DNA of 64,000 bases from Oxyruncus cristatus (lineage: Eukaryota; Chordata; Aves; Passeriformes; Cotingidae): contig VXAY01000172.1 of the NCBI GenBank assembly GCA_013399855.1, positions 5,240,637 to 5,304,636 of the forward strand, written 5' to 3'. Every line of letters starts with the position of its first letter. The stretch's first letter is position 1. The notes below the pieces were generated by a model. It saw nothing but the letters and a program-made list of their open reading frames with translations. It was not told the DNA's origin and did not search any database. Below, piece after piece: positions 36,912 to 49,851 of this stretch. A program made the position numbers and the translations under genes.

Positions 36912-38459
36912 GCCCCGTCTGATATACAACTTCGCGTTTTGGCTCTCCAAAATTAAAACTATTGTTGCCATGGCAATACAAAGGCTGGTAAAAATATACG
37001 CCAGGCTAATGTCATGCCTCTTTGGTGATACAATTTGTTGTCCCAGTCTGGCTTGTGCCAGGATGGAACAAAACGTGACTCGGAAATAGCTGACTTGATG
37101 AGGTTTGTTATTTAGGAGTCAGATGCTGTGTGAGCTGTATGACCACTTTCTCAGGCTCCCTAATACAACCACTAATCCTGTTAAAGTCAATAGCAGTTTT
37201 AAAGATACTTTCAAAGCGAGCAGTTTTGATCCTACACTACTAAATTTCTCAAAGCACCGTAAAGAAAGAAAATACAAAAAAACATGTGGAGTATAATAAA
37301 GAACCAATCAGAAGGATCAACATACGTATTCTTAAAAGTAGATACAAAATTAAAAGCAAAAACCTGACTATAGGTTCAATATCACAAACACTGAGGGTTT
37401 GGCTGGCACTTGTTTATTCCTTTGAAACTGTAGTCTTTGTTGAGCTTGTTATAATCAAGCAGGACTTAAGACGTCACCCAGTGACCTCTGAAAAGCAGCA
37501 AGTAATCTGGTATTCATGAAATATAAAACATCAGTCTTTCTCTATGGATACACACCTACATATGCATAACCCACACAGACACACCAAGAGGCTTCTTATA
37601 GGATGGGACAACAATTTTAGTTTTGTGACTTGCAATCCAGTCATTACTTCCTTATGTGGAAATCTCTAATCGTATTCCTGAGGTGCACAAGAGTCGACTC
37701 ACATGGAAAACTTACAGGTGCAACTACTACTTTTAAGTAGTTGTATGGGAATATCTGCTACAACAAAAAGGTGAGCTGCAGAGACTTAAGTAAAAATCCC
37801 ATTGATGCCAATGTCTATTGACAACAGTCAGAGTTTTGCTTCTTTCTGGAGTGGAAAGCTTCATATATGGCCCAAGCACAAACAAAGAGAGATGGCTGTG
37901 GGCTGGAAGGTGGGCAAGTGCATGGGACATCCACCCAAGCAAGAAGGCAGGAACTTTCTCATTTCACCTGGATTGCTATGGCTCTTGCACCGCTGCAAAG
38001 GAAAGCATTTTCTACTATCCAAATCTCAGCACGAAGTTTGTGTGCAAGTGCTTTAGCTGCCATGTGGCCCCTGAAGGATCAATTATAGATGAGGGGACTG
38101 ATGATGGAAGATCTCTGGGACCATCAGTGTTAAACAGCAAGACAGAGTAGGGGGTGTAGAACAAGAAAGTTCAGCAATGGCATCTATGGAGAGGGACCAG
38201 GAAGACCTGTTTCAGAGAATTGATACCACATGGAGAGTCTTTTCTCAGAGAGCAGCAAAAGAAACCTGGACACCTTCCTGAAGAACAGATCCAGCACCGA
38301 AGTCCAAACAGCATGATCCAGGGGATGCCTTAAAGGCAGATGGTAACTGGGGTCATGATGGGGTAGGTGTATATACCACAGCAATACAAAGAATTCAAAA
38401 CCCAATACTTTACCCCCCACTTTTTCCCCGTAAGAAAGAGGAGAAGTGAAAAAAAAAAA
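36912..38459. other. non-coding unique sequence
   Basis: No gene supported. The phrase AAACCTGGACACCTTCCTG at 38260-38278 recalls a phrase common in CR1-like 3' regions, but the flanking sequence does not follow CR1. Confidence 0.45.
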
Positions 38460-38463
38460 NNNN
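38460..38463. other. assembly gap (4 N) inside a poly-A run
   Basis: Four Ns are flanked by ten or more As on each side. The true length of the A run is unresolved. Confidence 0.95.
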
Positions 38464-39555
38464 AAAAAAAAAAGGCATCATAGCAGTTGGACACATTGCT
38501 TTATACACTCCTGGAAAGAGTTCAGATAGTCTGGTCATTAGCACATGACAAAATTCTATAAAAAACACATGAGGCTATGAAAAAAGAACGGGAGGAAAAA
38601 CTAATGGACCAGAAGAAGAACAATAAACTGGCAGATGGGAGGTCCCAGTTCAAGAAGAATTTGAAGGAATGAAGAGATGTATTCTTGGAAGAGAAAGGGT
38701 ACATCAGGTAGCTGACATATTGAGTTTCCAGGAAAGAGGGGAGAGTATTAATGACAGTGCAGCTGACGGTTTCAGCAGCTACCAACGAAATGATTTGCCC
38801 TTCTTTTTCAGAGGAAGAGGTGACAGTGTGGATATGGCAGCTGATTTACATACATCATCATAACTTTCATAGGAATATCAAATTTCTTTATACAGCCTTG
38901 TAGTACCAGCCTTGCAGGTCAGTGTCAATGTCTAACAGAGCCACTAGAGATGAAGGGGAAGATTCGGAGGGGCTCCGAGGTGGTTAAAACAGGGCTTCGC
39001 CTGAATCTAATTGCCTAATTAAAAAAAGATTCCAAAATCTCCCACTTCAGTAACTGTAAATGCATCAGGGCTAACATTTAAGACCACAAAGTTCACCAGA
39101 AATCAATTCCTGCTACCCTGGCAGCCGTGTGCCTGTCACCTCTCTAAACTTCACTGTGATCCGATGCAGGTAACTCAACAGTGCCTTTGTTGTGAAGAGG
39201 CCCAGTCCCAAAGGTGAGCTTGGGCTACTATGATCACACACTAATGGTGCCCTCTTTCCTCAGCCCTGCTTTTTGCCAGTGACTCTCCAGTATAAAATAC
39301 ACAAGTTCTGCCATAACAGAACACTGGCTTCTGTGCAAGGCATCTGTCTCCGGCTATTGCAAGAAGGCTGGCTGACTGCACAGGCCAGTCTTTGCTGGCC
39401 TGAACTAAATCTTTGCTTTGGTTCAGCCCACAGCAAAAAGTATATTTTTTAGGGATTACAACACACTACACTGGAAGCAGGTGACTGAAGAGGTAACTAA
39501 ACATTGCCCCGGAGTTTCATTTCAGTTTGGGTGATCTTAGCATACCGAATACAAA
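38464..39555. other. non-coding unique sequence
   Basis: Purine-rich on the plus strand between about 38560 and 38830. Nothing recognisable as a gene or repeat. Confidence 0.5.
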
Positions 39556-39600
39556 ACTATTCGTAGGATTGGGCCTTAACTGTACACAAACCCTTGCCAA
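39556..39600. repeat. possible ancient repeat relic (GGATTGGGCC end)
   Basis: TTCGTAGGATTGGGCCTTAA (39560-39579) matches the closing phrase of the relic class seen at 13288 ('GCAGGATTGGGGCCTTA'). Only this end is recognisable. Confidence 0.35.
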
Positions 39601-40793
39601 GTATGAGGAACAAGGAACAGGCACGAAGAAAGCTCAAGAACAGCAGTTTCCAACCATAAGCCAGGTTTAGTAATACATCAGGGCTTTAGAACATACAAAA
39701 CAATTAAGGGACCAACACAGTGTTTGCTATTCTTCCCAGTCTGACTTTATTATGTTCTCACCATTTGCAGATGTCCCATCTATTTATGACGTTCTTTATG
39801 GCATGTAGATTTTGTTACAACAAAAATTCAGGTTGTGGATTTTTGCCAGTGACAAGCTGATGTTGCTCAGAGCAGCATTAAAATGCTATCATGCTGTTAG
39901 ATTAAGTAACCTATTTTCTCTACTAGCACAGATTGTACTTTAGTTTTGCCCTTACACCTACCAAATTGCTGTTTCTTGCAAAATTTCCTTTTGAAGGTAG
40001 TTGCCAATCTCCAAACCAATGCTGTTTTCACCAAATGAAAGAGGAGTTTGTAAAGGAGTACAATAAAAGCAGGAGCTGGACCTCTTTGCAAGAGTCTTTT
40101 TATATTTCAAAAATAATACTAAAAAAAAAAAAAAGGCAACAGTAAGGCAAAATAGCAAGTTGTATTTCTCTTTACTTTTAGGCAAGGACTCATGAGATGA
40201 CTCGAGATATTGCCACATGCATTATTTTGAAACAGGTTTTATAGAGTAAGTAGCTATGGTATGCACCCCATAGATGTACCTGGTCCTAAACCTGCTGCTT
40301 TCTATTTTTAACCTTCTTCTGAAAATCTCTCACCCCTCTCTGCCAACCATTCAATTTGGGGCATTTTCATCTGTAGTTCTTTAAAGTGAATAGTCTGTGA
40401 TAGAGACAGTGAGACAGGAAACGAATGGGTACAGTCAAATGTGGACACAGGTATTCCTGCTAGGGCAGTTCTAGGACATTAAATATAAATACTACATAGG
40501 CTGGAGAAATAAAAAAAACAAAACACGCTAAAAAAGACACCAAACTGCAAGAAACCAGTCACATCGATTAGCTGATTAGTTTGCCAGTGAGTGATTAGTC
40601 AGAAAGACTGGAATTAGTCAATGCAGCCCTGTCTCCCATGAATAAAATGTGGGGAGGACACCCTTTCCCACCCTCGGTGACAGATGATATCTGTTTTCTC
40701 TTGCGAGTTTGAATTTAAGAGCCACTGAAGCTCAGCAAGTGTATATTCTGGCTCAAATGAGCTGAAAATTGCATTCAATTTGAATTTCAAAAC
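39601..40793. other. non-coding unique sequence
   Basis: AT-rich, with a 14-A run at 40121-40134. No supported gene. Confidence 0.5.
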
Positions 40794-40834
40794 CAGAGGA
40801 GAGGGAGGAATGAGGGGAGAGGGAGGGAGAGAGC
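40794..40834. repeat. GA-rich purine tract
   Basis: A polypurine run of GAGGGAGG-type units, interrupted once by a T. Confidence 0.75.
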
Positions 40835-43729
40835 TCAGCAGGACCCATCAAGCCAGGTCCCTCTTTCAGCAGGTCCAGCTGCACCCAGGCAGTCTATGGA
40901 GCTGAAACCCAGGGCATGATGCAAAGGAAAGAGCATTGCTGGACAACAGCCCAGTTCCAGTTTAAAAATAAACGTTTTGCTGTCAGGATCAAAGCAAACT
41001 CTGCTTTTATGTATATTACAAGCTATATGTTCAGAAGAAAAAGATTCTTCTGGTTACTTGAGCAGAGAGAGGCAGTGGTAGGCTGGCCAGAGAGGGGGGG
41101 TGTCCAGCTTTCCCACTGGAAAATCCTCAGTAATTCAGACTAATCTGAAAGTACTTGCCATCCCCTTGAAAAGAGCATATATACTGAATGTAGGCACTGA
41201 ATTTTCCTGAACATAAGGTTCATTTAAGGTTGCACTTTTTAGCGTGGGGTAACATTTAATTTATGTCTTCGTGGGTGAAGGGATTATTTCCCCTTCCCTT
41301 TGTGCATTAAATTTACGGTTGTATCTGATGACACTGAAAGAAATGGAGTCACGCCTGCAACCCAAATATATCCTGTAATTTGATGGCATGATAGCAGTTG
41401 GTCTCTTCAATGGAACTGATAATGTCCAATATTCAATATAAAAATGATAACATACCAAATCAAGACATTCTTCAGCAAATTTTCTTACTGCCTTCTGTGT
41501 GCAATTTGACCCAAGGGTTTGGAGTAGTAATAAAATGATTACAATTAATCATGGGTAATAATTAATAACATAAGGATTAATATGTGTCCATTTATACATT
41601 CAGGATCAGCATTTTTTATGTACCCTTGAGACACTTCCAGCTTCCCTTCTCAAACAGAATGCTTGCAGTAGCGTTTAGAACTGGAGAGTCCAGCCGTCAG
41701 AGAAACTGGCCTAACTTTGTCTCATGATATTCATTATATGGCATTACATTCACAGAAGGGTCCCAATAACATACTCATATTCTCTGATGCAGCTTAGATT
41801 TCAAAGCTCAATTATGTTATTACAAGGTTTCCCCCTTTTGTACAACTAAGTCTTTCTTTCATGGATAAATCACTAAATTGCCAGCTTACCTATATACTTC
41901 ACATGCATGTGATGTGAGTCAGGATCCAACTCCTCCAAAAAAAACCCCAAAACAAAAAACCAAAACGTGAGGTCAATTTTCCTGCCCATTGCATCTAGTA
42001 AAAGCTCCCAAGCAAGAGTTAAGCCCCACACAGAAGAAAAGTTTCCAAATACTTCAGTCACCTGGATAAAATTGCGTATATACTCACAACCACTTGAAAA
42101 AGCTCTTACACATCGTTGTGCACCACACTGGTCAGAGGAACTACTCTCAGTACAGGGCACTTTGTAGATATCCATATATGTAATTGAATCCCTTGTTTTG
42201 GAAGGCATTGTTGGGTATTATTGTTTCAAGTTTCATTCTTGCACTGTCTTCATGCTAGCCCTCACAAATACTGAACTCCTGTCTCCATGTTGCTCCCTGT
42301 ATGCTTTTGTTTCCCTAAATACAGACCCCAGAGGTTCATTTCTGGAGTGGAAGAGGAGACATACAGAGACCTGTCTCCATCACTCCATTTCTCACAGAAA
42401 ACTTTCTTTGTAAATCAGATTATCTGCCATTACAACACTTACTTTACTGAAGATGATACTCACTTTACAGGAGAGAGAAGAGAATAATAAATATGCAAAA
42501 TATATGGCATACTTCTGACAGATCAATCTTCATATTGGAGCTTCTAGTTCTAACCAATAACACATAATAAGAGCATTAGCCTGACGACAGCATTGCATTA
42601 AATAGCTCCATGGCTTCCAGACCACAGCCAAGCCACGTTCAGTCCGCTCCGGTCCATCTGCACCTACTCATGTGGACATGCCCCTGATGGTGCTCTGCTC
42701 TTCCAGCTGGAAAGGCCCTGCCTGATCCCGCTATGGCTGTTGGCGCTCAAACTGCTCCGCGGCCTTAGCGCTCTCAGCAGACAGCAGAGAACACGAAACG
42801 AGGGTGGGTGACAAGCATGGCATCAGAGGAAATACCTAACAATTTCTCCAAGGTACTGGGCACTGGGGTAGTTTAGCTGAATGGTGTGCATGCCCACGTA
42901 ATGCTGCAAAGTCAAGAAGTCCTTATGTTACTTACGAGGTGAGTGCTGCTTTTATGCACTATGGTATTTTATCAAGATGACCTGTAGGACTTGCCTGTTT
43001 AGAAAGAAAAACAAAACAAAACAAGTTCCCTATTTTTTTCTAGAGACATCAGCCCCCTTTATAATTGAACATCATTTATTCAACATTGCATGATTAACGT
43101 TATGAAATATGGACATACCTTACAAAAAAAGGAGGAATAACAATTTCACACAGAAGCCACCTTCCACAAACTTTTCTTCAGTCCTTTAACTCACTGCTAT
43201 CAAAACTGGGGAGGAATGAAGTCAGGCAGACTGCAAATCAGAATATAATGGCAAAACCTATTAGATGAGAACTCTGCCACTATTTTCTCCTACGCAGTAT
43301 TTTACACCAAAAACGTTCTTACTGCAGCAATATTTGCGGTAAGAGCACACTGCCTCTCCAAGTCTAGAGAAATAAAGAAGAAAAATATTGCTGGGTTTTC
43401 TTGTTGTTAACTTGGACCACCCTGGTTTTGAATAATTTATGAGGTAAATTATAAAGGGGGGGGCTTTATAAATGACATCACAGAGCTTCAGCAAATCCAT
43501 GCCATCCAGCGAAATTACTTATTCCGTGGAAACAATGCTGCTCTCAGAGGCTGCAAACAAGCAACATGGTGGAAAACACTGATCCATGGGTGCCTTGAGA
43601 AGACCACATCCCCCAGAGAAGAGGAGTGAGAACATACGCAAGTCTCCCCAAAGCCTTCCACGGTACCGACCCTGACCTCAACCTGTTAAAGTCCATGCCT
43701 GGTTGTTACGGCACAAGACTGCCGATGAT
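40835..43729. other. non-coding unique sequence
   Basis: Includes a short A/C-rich tract at 41938-41966 and a GC-richer patch with several CpGs at about 42600-42800. A 111-codon minus-strand frame (41873-42208) has no recognisable domain. No gene supported. Confidence 0.5.
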
Positions 43730-43990
43730 TTATTAAGAGCTCTTAGCTCCATCAGACAGTTTACAATTAACAGCTTCTCCTTTTCTTAAATATAAATAAA
43801 TGCATAAATGAAATCAGAGCTGCTAAGTGCTGGGTGTAGCCAAAGCTTCGATGACATCACCGGCAACTGCCAGTCACCCAGAATGCAAAAATAAATAAGG
43901 GATGCGGGTGGGGGGAGGAGAGGGGGAGGCAGGGTATTTACTCAATCAGTACCTATTTTTGAATTTCCTTCAAGCTGGCTTGGACCAAGA
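43730..43990. promoter_or_regulatory. candidate regulatory element with CRE-like site and G-quadruplex motif
   Basis: TGACATCA (43852-43859) is a near-CRE/AP-1-type site next to a CpG-containing stretch. Forty-seven bases further on, 43906-43934 carries four G runs (GGG, GGGGGG, GGGGG, GGG) with loops of 1, 6 and 5 bases, fitting the standard G-quadruplex pattern. The flanks are unique and clean. Regulatory function is inferred. Confidence 0.3.
43906..43934 (+). other. G-quadruplex motif
   Basis: Four G runs of three or more separated by loops of 1, 6 and 5 bases on the plus strand. It meets the usual G3+N1-7 definition. Confidence 0.8.
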
Positions 43991-45540
43991 GCCATCAATT
44001 ATTTAAAAGAAGTAACATGATGCTTCCTTTGTTGAGGCAAATCTGCAAGCAGACCCCAAGAGAGAATAAAAAATGAATTAGGCAGAATTTATTAGTGCGC
44101 TTGAAGAAAACAGATTCAGCTATCAGAGCTGACTGTTGTTTTAAAAATAATGTATTTCTGCCCATGAACAACAGTTTCTCTCTTTCTCCTCAACCCCACT
44201 AGATCCTCAATAATCTCACCTCTCACCTCTCCTTATGCTTTCTTTTTTCTTTTTGAAGAGGGCATAACACTGAAAGAGGCATCAATCATTCCTTAAACTT
44301 CTTCCTTCTTTTCTGACTTGACTTGATGTATTGTCTTCATTTAAATTACAAATATACTAATCTAAAACACTGTTTACCAAGCAGCATATTAAATGAAAGA
44401 TGCAAGAAATTGCATCACTCACATTTTAAAAATGACTTTAGGCTCAGGAACACATAAAAACAACGAGACAGGATGATCTGCCTTGGTTGCTATATTTCAA
44501 TCCTAGCAAATAAGATTCAGTTTCTGTGGTTTTCTGCTCAGGATACTGCTAACCCCCAGTCAAACAAATCCTACCAAAATCAGTATAAAACCTCCTCCTT
44601 GGCAGATGTCAGTTGGAGTTCCTGCGACACTCCAGGATCATGCAGAGCCAATGAGATCAAGGTCTCAGTCCCTGGGTCTGCACCTGGTCAGTCATGGAGT
44701 TCACACCTGAGAGAGTCACTTCACGGCTGTGAGCAAGGGTCTGGCCATGCCAGAGGCTGCAGCACAGACAGAAAGCAAGCTGAGGCTGATTTCAAACCCG
44801 GTGACAGCACTCGGCCACTGGAACTATAACAGCAGAGGGAACTATAACATTCAAAGGTTCCCTGCTGCATCCTTCACACCAGGGAAACGATGCACTTAGA
44901 TCATTTTGGTTGACCTTTTGTGGCATCCAGCAGCTGGAAAGGGCAAATGCCGCTTTACAAAAACACGGAGCTCGCTTGCGCGTGAGCGCAGCAGGGTGGA
45001 CAGGCTCAGCCCTCCTCCTGGCATTGGGGCTCCTTCCCCTCAGCCTCAGGGTGGTTGCCAGCAGCTGGGAGGCTCAGCTGAGGCTCCCTCACTTGCTCCT
45101 CTCCTCCTGGGAGTGGCTGGGAGCAAAGGTGCTGGCACTCTCCAGAGCACAGTGAGAGTGCAGGGCGGTCATGGCTCAGCAGGGATGAGCCTCAGGAGCT
45201 GGGTTTTAGGCTGCCTCCTTCTCCCCCTTCTCCAACCCCAAATAAAAACAAAGGTCATCACTTACTAGTACCTCTGCTGGTAGGGCTTGATTAAAAGCGC
45301 TCTTTAGTCCAAAAGCCAAGTAAGTTTGATACAAGCTGAGAACATGGCCTCAAGGAGCATTTTCTCATGTTAAAGAAATTAGTGGAATATTACTTATCAG
45401 CACAAGCCTGAAAGAAACTACATACCTTTGGAAACAGAGACCATTAATGGCCAGATATGTTTGTGTTTCCTCAGATTAGCTCAGAGAAGGCACCTTTTCA
45501 CAGATATGGCCTAGTGTCAGACATAACACCATGGATTGTG
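43991..45540. other. non-coding sequence, GC-richer at 44.6-45.24 kb
   Basis: The patch 44600-45240 is the most GC-rich part of the window, with a short CpG cluster at 44970-44990 (GCTCGCTTGCGCGTGAGCGC). It supports overlapping plus-strand frames of 81-120 codons in different frames, none recognisable. It ends close to the CR1 tail. It is too weak to call a CpG-island promoter. Confidence 0.45.
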
Positions 45541-46128
45541 AATCATAGACTCATAAAATAGTTTTGGTTGGAAGGGACATTTAAAAGTCATCTAGTCCAA
45601 CCCCTCTGCAATGAGCAGGGACATCCTCAACTAGAACAAGTTGCTCACAGGCCAATCCATTCTGACCTTGAGTGTTTTCAGGGATGGGGCATCCACCACC
45701 TCTCTGGGCAACCTGTTCCATTGCTTTACCACCCTCATTGTAAAAAATTTATTTTTTGTATCTAATGGATCCTCTTGTAGTTTAAAACCATTATTCCTTG
45801 TCCTGTCGCAATAGGCCCTGCTAAAAAGTTTGGGTGTATCTTTCTTAAAGGCCCCCTTTAGGTACTGGAAGGTGCTCTAAAATCTTCCTGGAGCTTTCTC
45901 TTCTCCAGGTTGAACAATCCCAGCTCTCAGCCTTTCTGATCATTTTTGTGGCCCTCCTCTGAACTCACTCCATCAGGTCCATATCTCCCCTGTGCTGAGG
46001 ACCCCAGAGCTGGATGCATTACTGCAGGTGGGGCCTCACAAGGGTGGAGTAGAGGTGCTCAGCCTGCTGCCCACGCTGCTTTTGACGCAGCCCAGGATGT
46101 GGTTGGCTTTCTGGGCTGCAAGTAATGC
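45541..46128 (-). mobile_element. CR1 LINE, 5'-truncated, diverged
   Basis: Read on the minus strand, this is the last ~590 bases of a chicken-repeat-1 non-LTR retrotransposon. From 46128 downwards it runs from the end of the ORF2 region ('CAGCCCAGAAAGCCAACC', 'ATCCTGGGCTGC') through 'GAGGCCCCACCTGCAGTA', 'CTGGAGAAGAGAAAGCTCC' and 'GGATGCCCCATCCCTG', to 'GACTAGATGACTTTTAAATG', 'CCCTTCCAACC' and the ATTCTATG-type tail at 45541-45561. The intact 3' end with 5' truncation is typical of CR1 insertion by target-primed reverse transcription. Stops and small deletions break the reading frame, so it is dead. Divergence by eye marks an old copy. Confidence 0.95.
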
Positions 46129-47249
46129 ACCTGAAAGGCTGAGAGCTTGAATGCAAGTTACCCTTTTACAATTAGTATATGCAGTGGGAATGAAAACAAT
46201 GAAAAATATTTAAACAATTCTATAGAGAACTTTTTTTTTTTAAGAAAAATATCTGTATTTGGTTGTGGGTGGTGCTGACCACAGGGGCAGAGCGCTAAGC
46301 CCAGCTTACCCCGCCAGGTGCTAGCACTGGTACCAGGGTGGCCCCTGTTTCTCCCCATTTCCCACACCATGTCCCACAGGACCCTCAGCACATGCTGCAA
46401 TGTCTCACTGGGAATGGTCTGCTGGTGTGCAGGAGTCTACACAAAAGCAGTTCCTTGTTTCTCAGACATTCACCACCCACGTGGTGCCCTGAACAGATGC
46501 CCCAGCCTTCTGAGTGAACAAAGGTGCCGTAGGACCTGCTCTTCTCCAAAGGCATTGCCTTCAGGCTGCTGTCTAAAAATCGTAACAATCTTCTACTCCA
46601 ACCACTCGAGTTCACAAAATCCCCACTGGCTTCTGATTGCACATATTTATTTGGTACCTCTATGGGCCTCTTGCTAACCCAAACATGATTATGCATCATA
46701 AATCTAAATACATTCATGAATTTGCCTTTGAATAAATACTTTAAGGGTAGCATCAACTTTCACACTATTCTGCTTTCATACATATAGCTGCTTTCCTTTT
46801 TCACTTCCACACCAGATGCCTCTCTTGGGCAGAAGAAAGAATTGAAAAGACCTAACTCAAGTGAACGTGAAAGCTGACACTGGGAGGTGCCAAGGCAACA
46901 TCATTCCACTTCTCTTCCTCACCTCTTCCTCTCTGGTAACCATAAGATCCTGAATGCCAAACTTTGGAAAATATCCTTGCAGAGGTAGCATCTGCTCCCT
47001 TGGCATACTTCTTGAGCAGTTGTATTGGCAGCTTTAGGTTTGTCCAAGTCTATCATATGACAAGAGTGCAGATGGGTTGCTTTGGATGCTTTGTCTTCCC
47101 GGATGCCATTTTCCTTTTATTAACATTTTATTCTAAGGAAACATATGTACAAGTCTGTATGTGGAAGTCTGTATGTACACACAATTTCACACCAGTGAGG
47201 GGTTTCGTCTAGCTTCCCTCTAGATTTTTTACTAACATTTAGCTTGGAT
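46129..47249. other. non-coding unique sequence
   Basis: Sequence beyond the CR1 5' truncation point. Open frames of 119 and 123 codons overlap on opposite strands at 46318-46756 and neither resembles a known protein. Confidence 0.5.
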
Positions 47250-47315
47250 TCTTGCAAGGGCCCTGACTTTTATTGAAGTCGGTATGTGGCATCAAGCAGA
47301 TTAGGCCCTCACTGT
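47250..47315. repeat. ancient sauropsid-type repeat relic
   Basis: TTTTATTGAAGTCGGTATGTGG followed by AAGCAGATTAGGCCCTCA matches in order an old repeat phrase: 'CATTGAAGTCAATGGGAGTTTTG...GCAGGATTAGGCCC'. It is paired with a second fragment 130 bases away, so the two may be parts of one element. Confidence 0.5.
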
Positions 47316-47443
47316 GTGGATCTGCATTTCAACCAGCTATTCTTCCACAAGCCATAACTTTTCCCATCTGTGTTGATCTTTCTTCGCAAATTAACACCTG
47401 AGTCCTCAGAATATTAGATGTGTAGGAAAGCTGCTCATTTCGA

Positions 47444-47488
47444 GTTAAATTCTGCTCCCACTGAAATCAATGGGAGTTTTGCCATTTG
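47444..47488. repeat. ancient sauropsid-type repeat relic (well preserved core)
   Basis: AAATTCTGCTCCCACTGAAATCAATGGGAGTTTTGCCATT keeps almost exactly the phrase 'TTCTGCTCCCATTGAAGTCAATGGGAGTTTTGCCATTGA', frequent in old interspersed repeats of birds, turtles and crocodilians. The 'TCAATGGGA' core is intact. The family name is not certain from memory. Confidence 0.6.
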
Positions 47489-49851
47489 TCCATCATTCAG
47501 ACAAATAAATATCAGAGCTATGACACAGTTGCCATATATACTGGAACCAGTCTTTTTCTCTTGCTTTCTTAGCTTTATTTTCCCATCTTATCTTCCATGC
47601 ACTAATCACACAGTCACAAGTCTGATTATACTTTTTTTTTTAACTGTAAAAAACACTACTTAGTTTGAATTAGCCAGTAAATTGCAAAATTACAATAAAA
47701 GTAAAGGATTCTGAGGGAAAGGAGGATGAGGCCATCTAATAAAACAGAAATATAGAACAAAGAAGGGGGGAAAAAAAAAACAACAAAAAAACCCCCTCCA
47801 AAATAATCTGAATAGCATATTCCTAACTTTTCTGAAAGATCTGATTGTAAAAGTATTTGTTAGAATATTTCATGAATACAGTATGAATGGTTTTCAAAGG
47901 TATTTTAAATGAAATGTAAACCAGAAGTGCAGTACTCTAAAACCAGGGTGCATTTTCTGAGTGTGTTGTAATACACCAATCTGTTATTTCCTGGGCAGAT
48001 AAAGGCATAGAGCAATAAAACTACAAGCTATCTTTCCATTTATTGTAACATGCTGTTCCAACATGGCATAAAATATACTGACTGGTGTCCAAAATAGACA
48101 AAAATCTACCACCCTGTATTCACCTTCTCAGGGAAAAGCTTGAGAAAGCCACAACTTACATTAGACAAGAGACACCAAACAGGGGCTCTGATGATGAAAG
48201 TGGGAAGTTAATTTCAGAATATAAAGATCTGAATTAGAACCCAGATATCTACAGCTAGAATCTTTGAAAAATTATGAAACTCACCTCTCCACTGGGATTT
48301 TCACCCAGACTGAAGAAAGAGAATGTTTGCTCTAACCTCTCTTTACAATGGCAGCTCCTAATAGATCTGTTATGAGGAATCATGATTGATAAAACTGAAC
48401 AGTTATTCACCACTTCTTTAACATGAGACAGTGATCTGGTTAGGATTCAGAGAGATTTTGGGGATTTGGGCGCAACCATAGCATTGAAAAAAAAAAACCA
48501 AACAAGCCAGCCATTAATAGAAGCAGAAGAGCATAAAAGTCAAGAGCCAGAACTTAAGGAGGTCTACAGAGAGTGAATCCTCTCACCTTTATTCATCTCA
48601 GAAGTGTCTATGCCTCTCAGGTCAACATGGGACATTCAAATCTTTCAATTCTAATTCATCTTCAGTGAATAAATACGGTAAGGACATAAACTTGTTCGAG
48701 AAAATCATAAAGTCAGTATGACATGAGTACTAAATATTCTAGGAGGGTATAATTTGGCTCATGTAAGTGAATAGTTTCAACTTCTGTTAAAGTGGACAGA
48801 ATACCCTTTTAAAAGGGAATACTATGGCATGATAGTTATTATCCAAGTAAGAGAATTGCATTTTGTACTCTTTACCATAGTATACAGGTGTCATAGATCT
48901 AGATAAACTTATATATAATGCTTCTAATACAAAACATACACATAAGCACACATTCATATCATACACACGAAATAAACATATCCACCTTAGAAAAAATAGT
49001 ATACGCTTTTGAGCACCTCTCATGAGACCCACAGTAATCCAAAATACATAACGTTTACGTATCATCAAAGGAAGCAATCATATTTAACTGAGAAATGAGG
49101 AAAACAAGACAGTAAATAAACTCGTCCATACTTGGAACAGTGATTCTCTAGGAGTGCCGAGAGCAAAACCTAGAACTCTAAACCACAAAACATCATCCTT
49201 GTCACACTCAGCATGTGCAACATAGCCAAAAATTACATAAACCCTTTTATGCCACTGCAAGTAAAACTGTCAGCGTGAAAGACTGAGAATAATTAATTTT
49301 GCATTTCAGCAGATACTTTTTTTAGATGTTGCACGTTGGATAGATTGTTATACGCAATCTTCAGAAATTTTCCTTTTCAGACACACAGTGCGTAGGGTCT
49401 TCACTTGAGAACAGACCTCAAGACCTCTGAGAAAGAAAAAGGAATTTGATTTGTGTTTCTGATGTCCTGAGCAAGGGCTTTGAACTAATGCCTAAAATTA
49501 GGAGACAGTCAATCACAAACTCCTTAAAAGATATAACATATCAATTGTTATTCTATATTAAAAGTCTGGGGAAAATTGGTTTAACTTTTTAATATTATCA
49601 GAATAGACAAAATCTGGTTTTGGTGAATTGATGATCCCCCTTGCTCCTTCTTTCTTTAAACAATGTGAAGTTACACATACAGCAGCTTACCATGTGTACT
49701 TCAGGAGGAGAGGTTAAGCCATTAAGTGGCTCCTTATCACAGACCTTTCCTTTAAAGAAGGGTTTGGGGAAGGCAATAGTTCTGATTGCAATTCCCAGAC
49801 ATTTCAGAGATAGAAGAAGACCTCAAAAATCCAGAAAAATCCAGAAGACTA
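47489..49851. other. non-coding unique sequence
   Basis: Contains a short A/C-rich tract at 47764-47800 and a 10-A run at about 48485. No supported gene. Open frames are under 100 codons. Confidence 0.5.

Noticed and set aside
38170..38360. Possible second CR1 fragment (AAACCTGGACACCTTCCTG)
   Set aside because: Only one short phrase recalls CR1; the following sequence does not continue along the CR1 consensus.
41873..42208. 111-codon minus-strand frame with hydrophobic stretches
   Set aside because: It crosses a short A/C-rich tract that gives the apparent hydrophobic segment; no recognisable family.
44906..45268. Possible CpG-island promoter or coding exon
   Set aside because: CpGs cluster only over about 20 bases near 44980; the rest is GC-rich but CpG-poor, and frames overlap without recognisable content.
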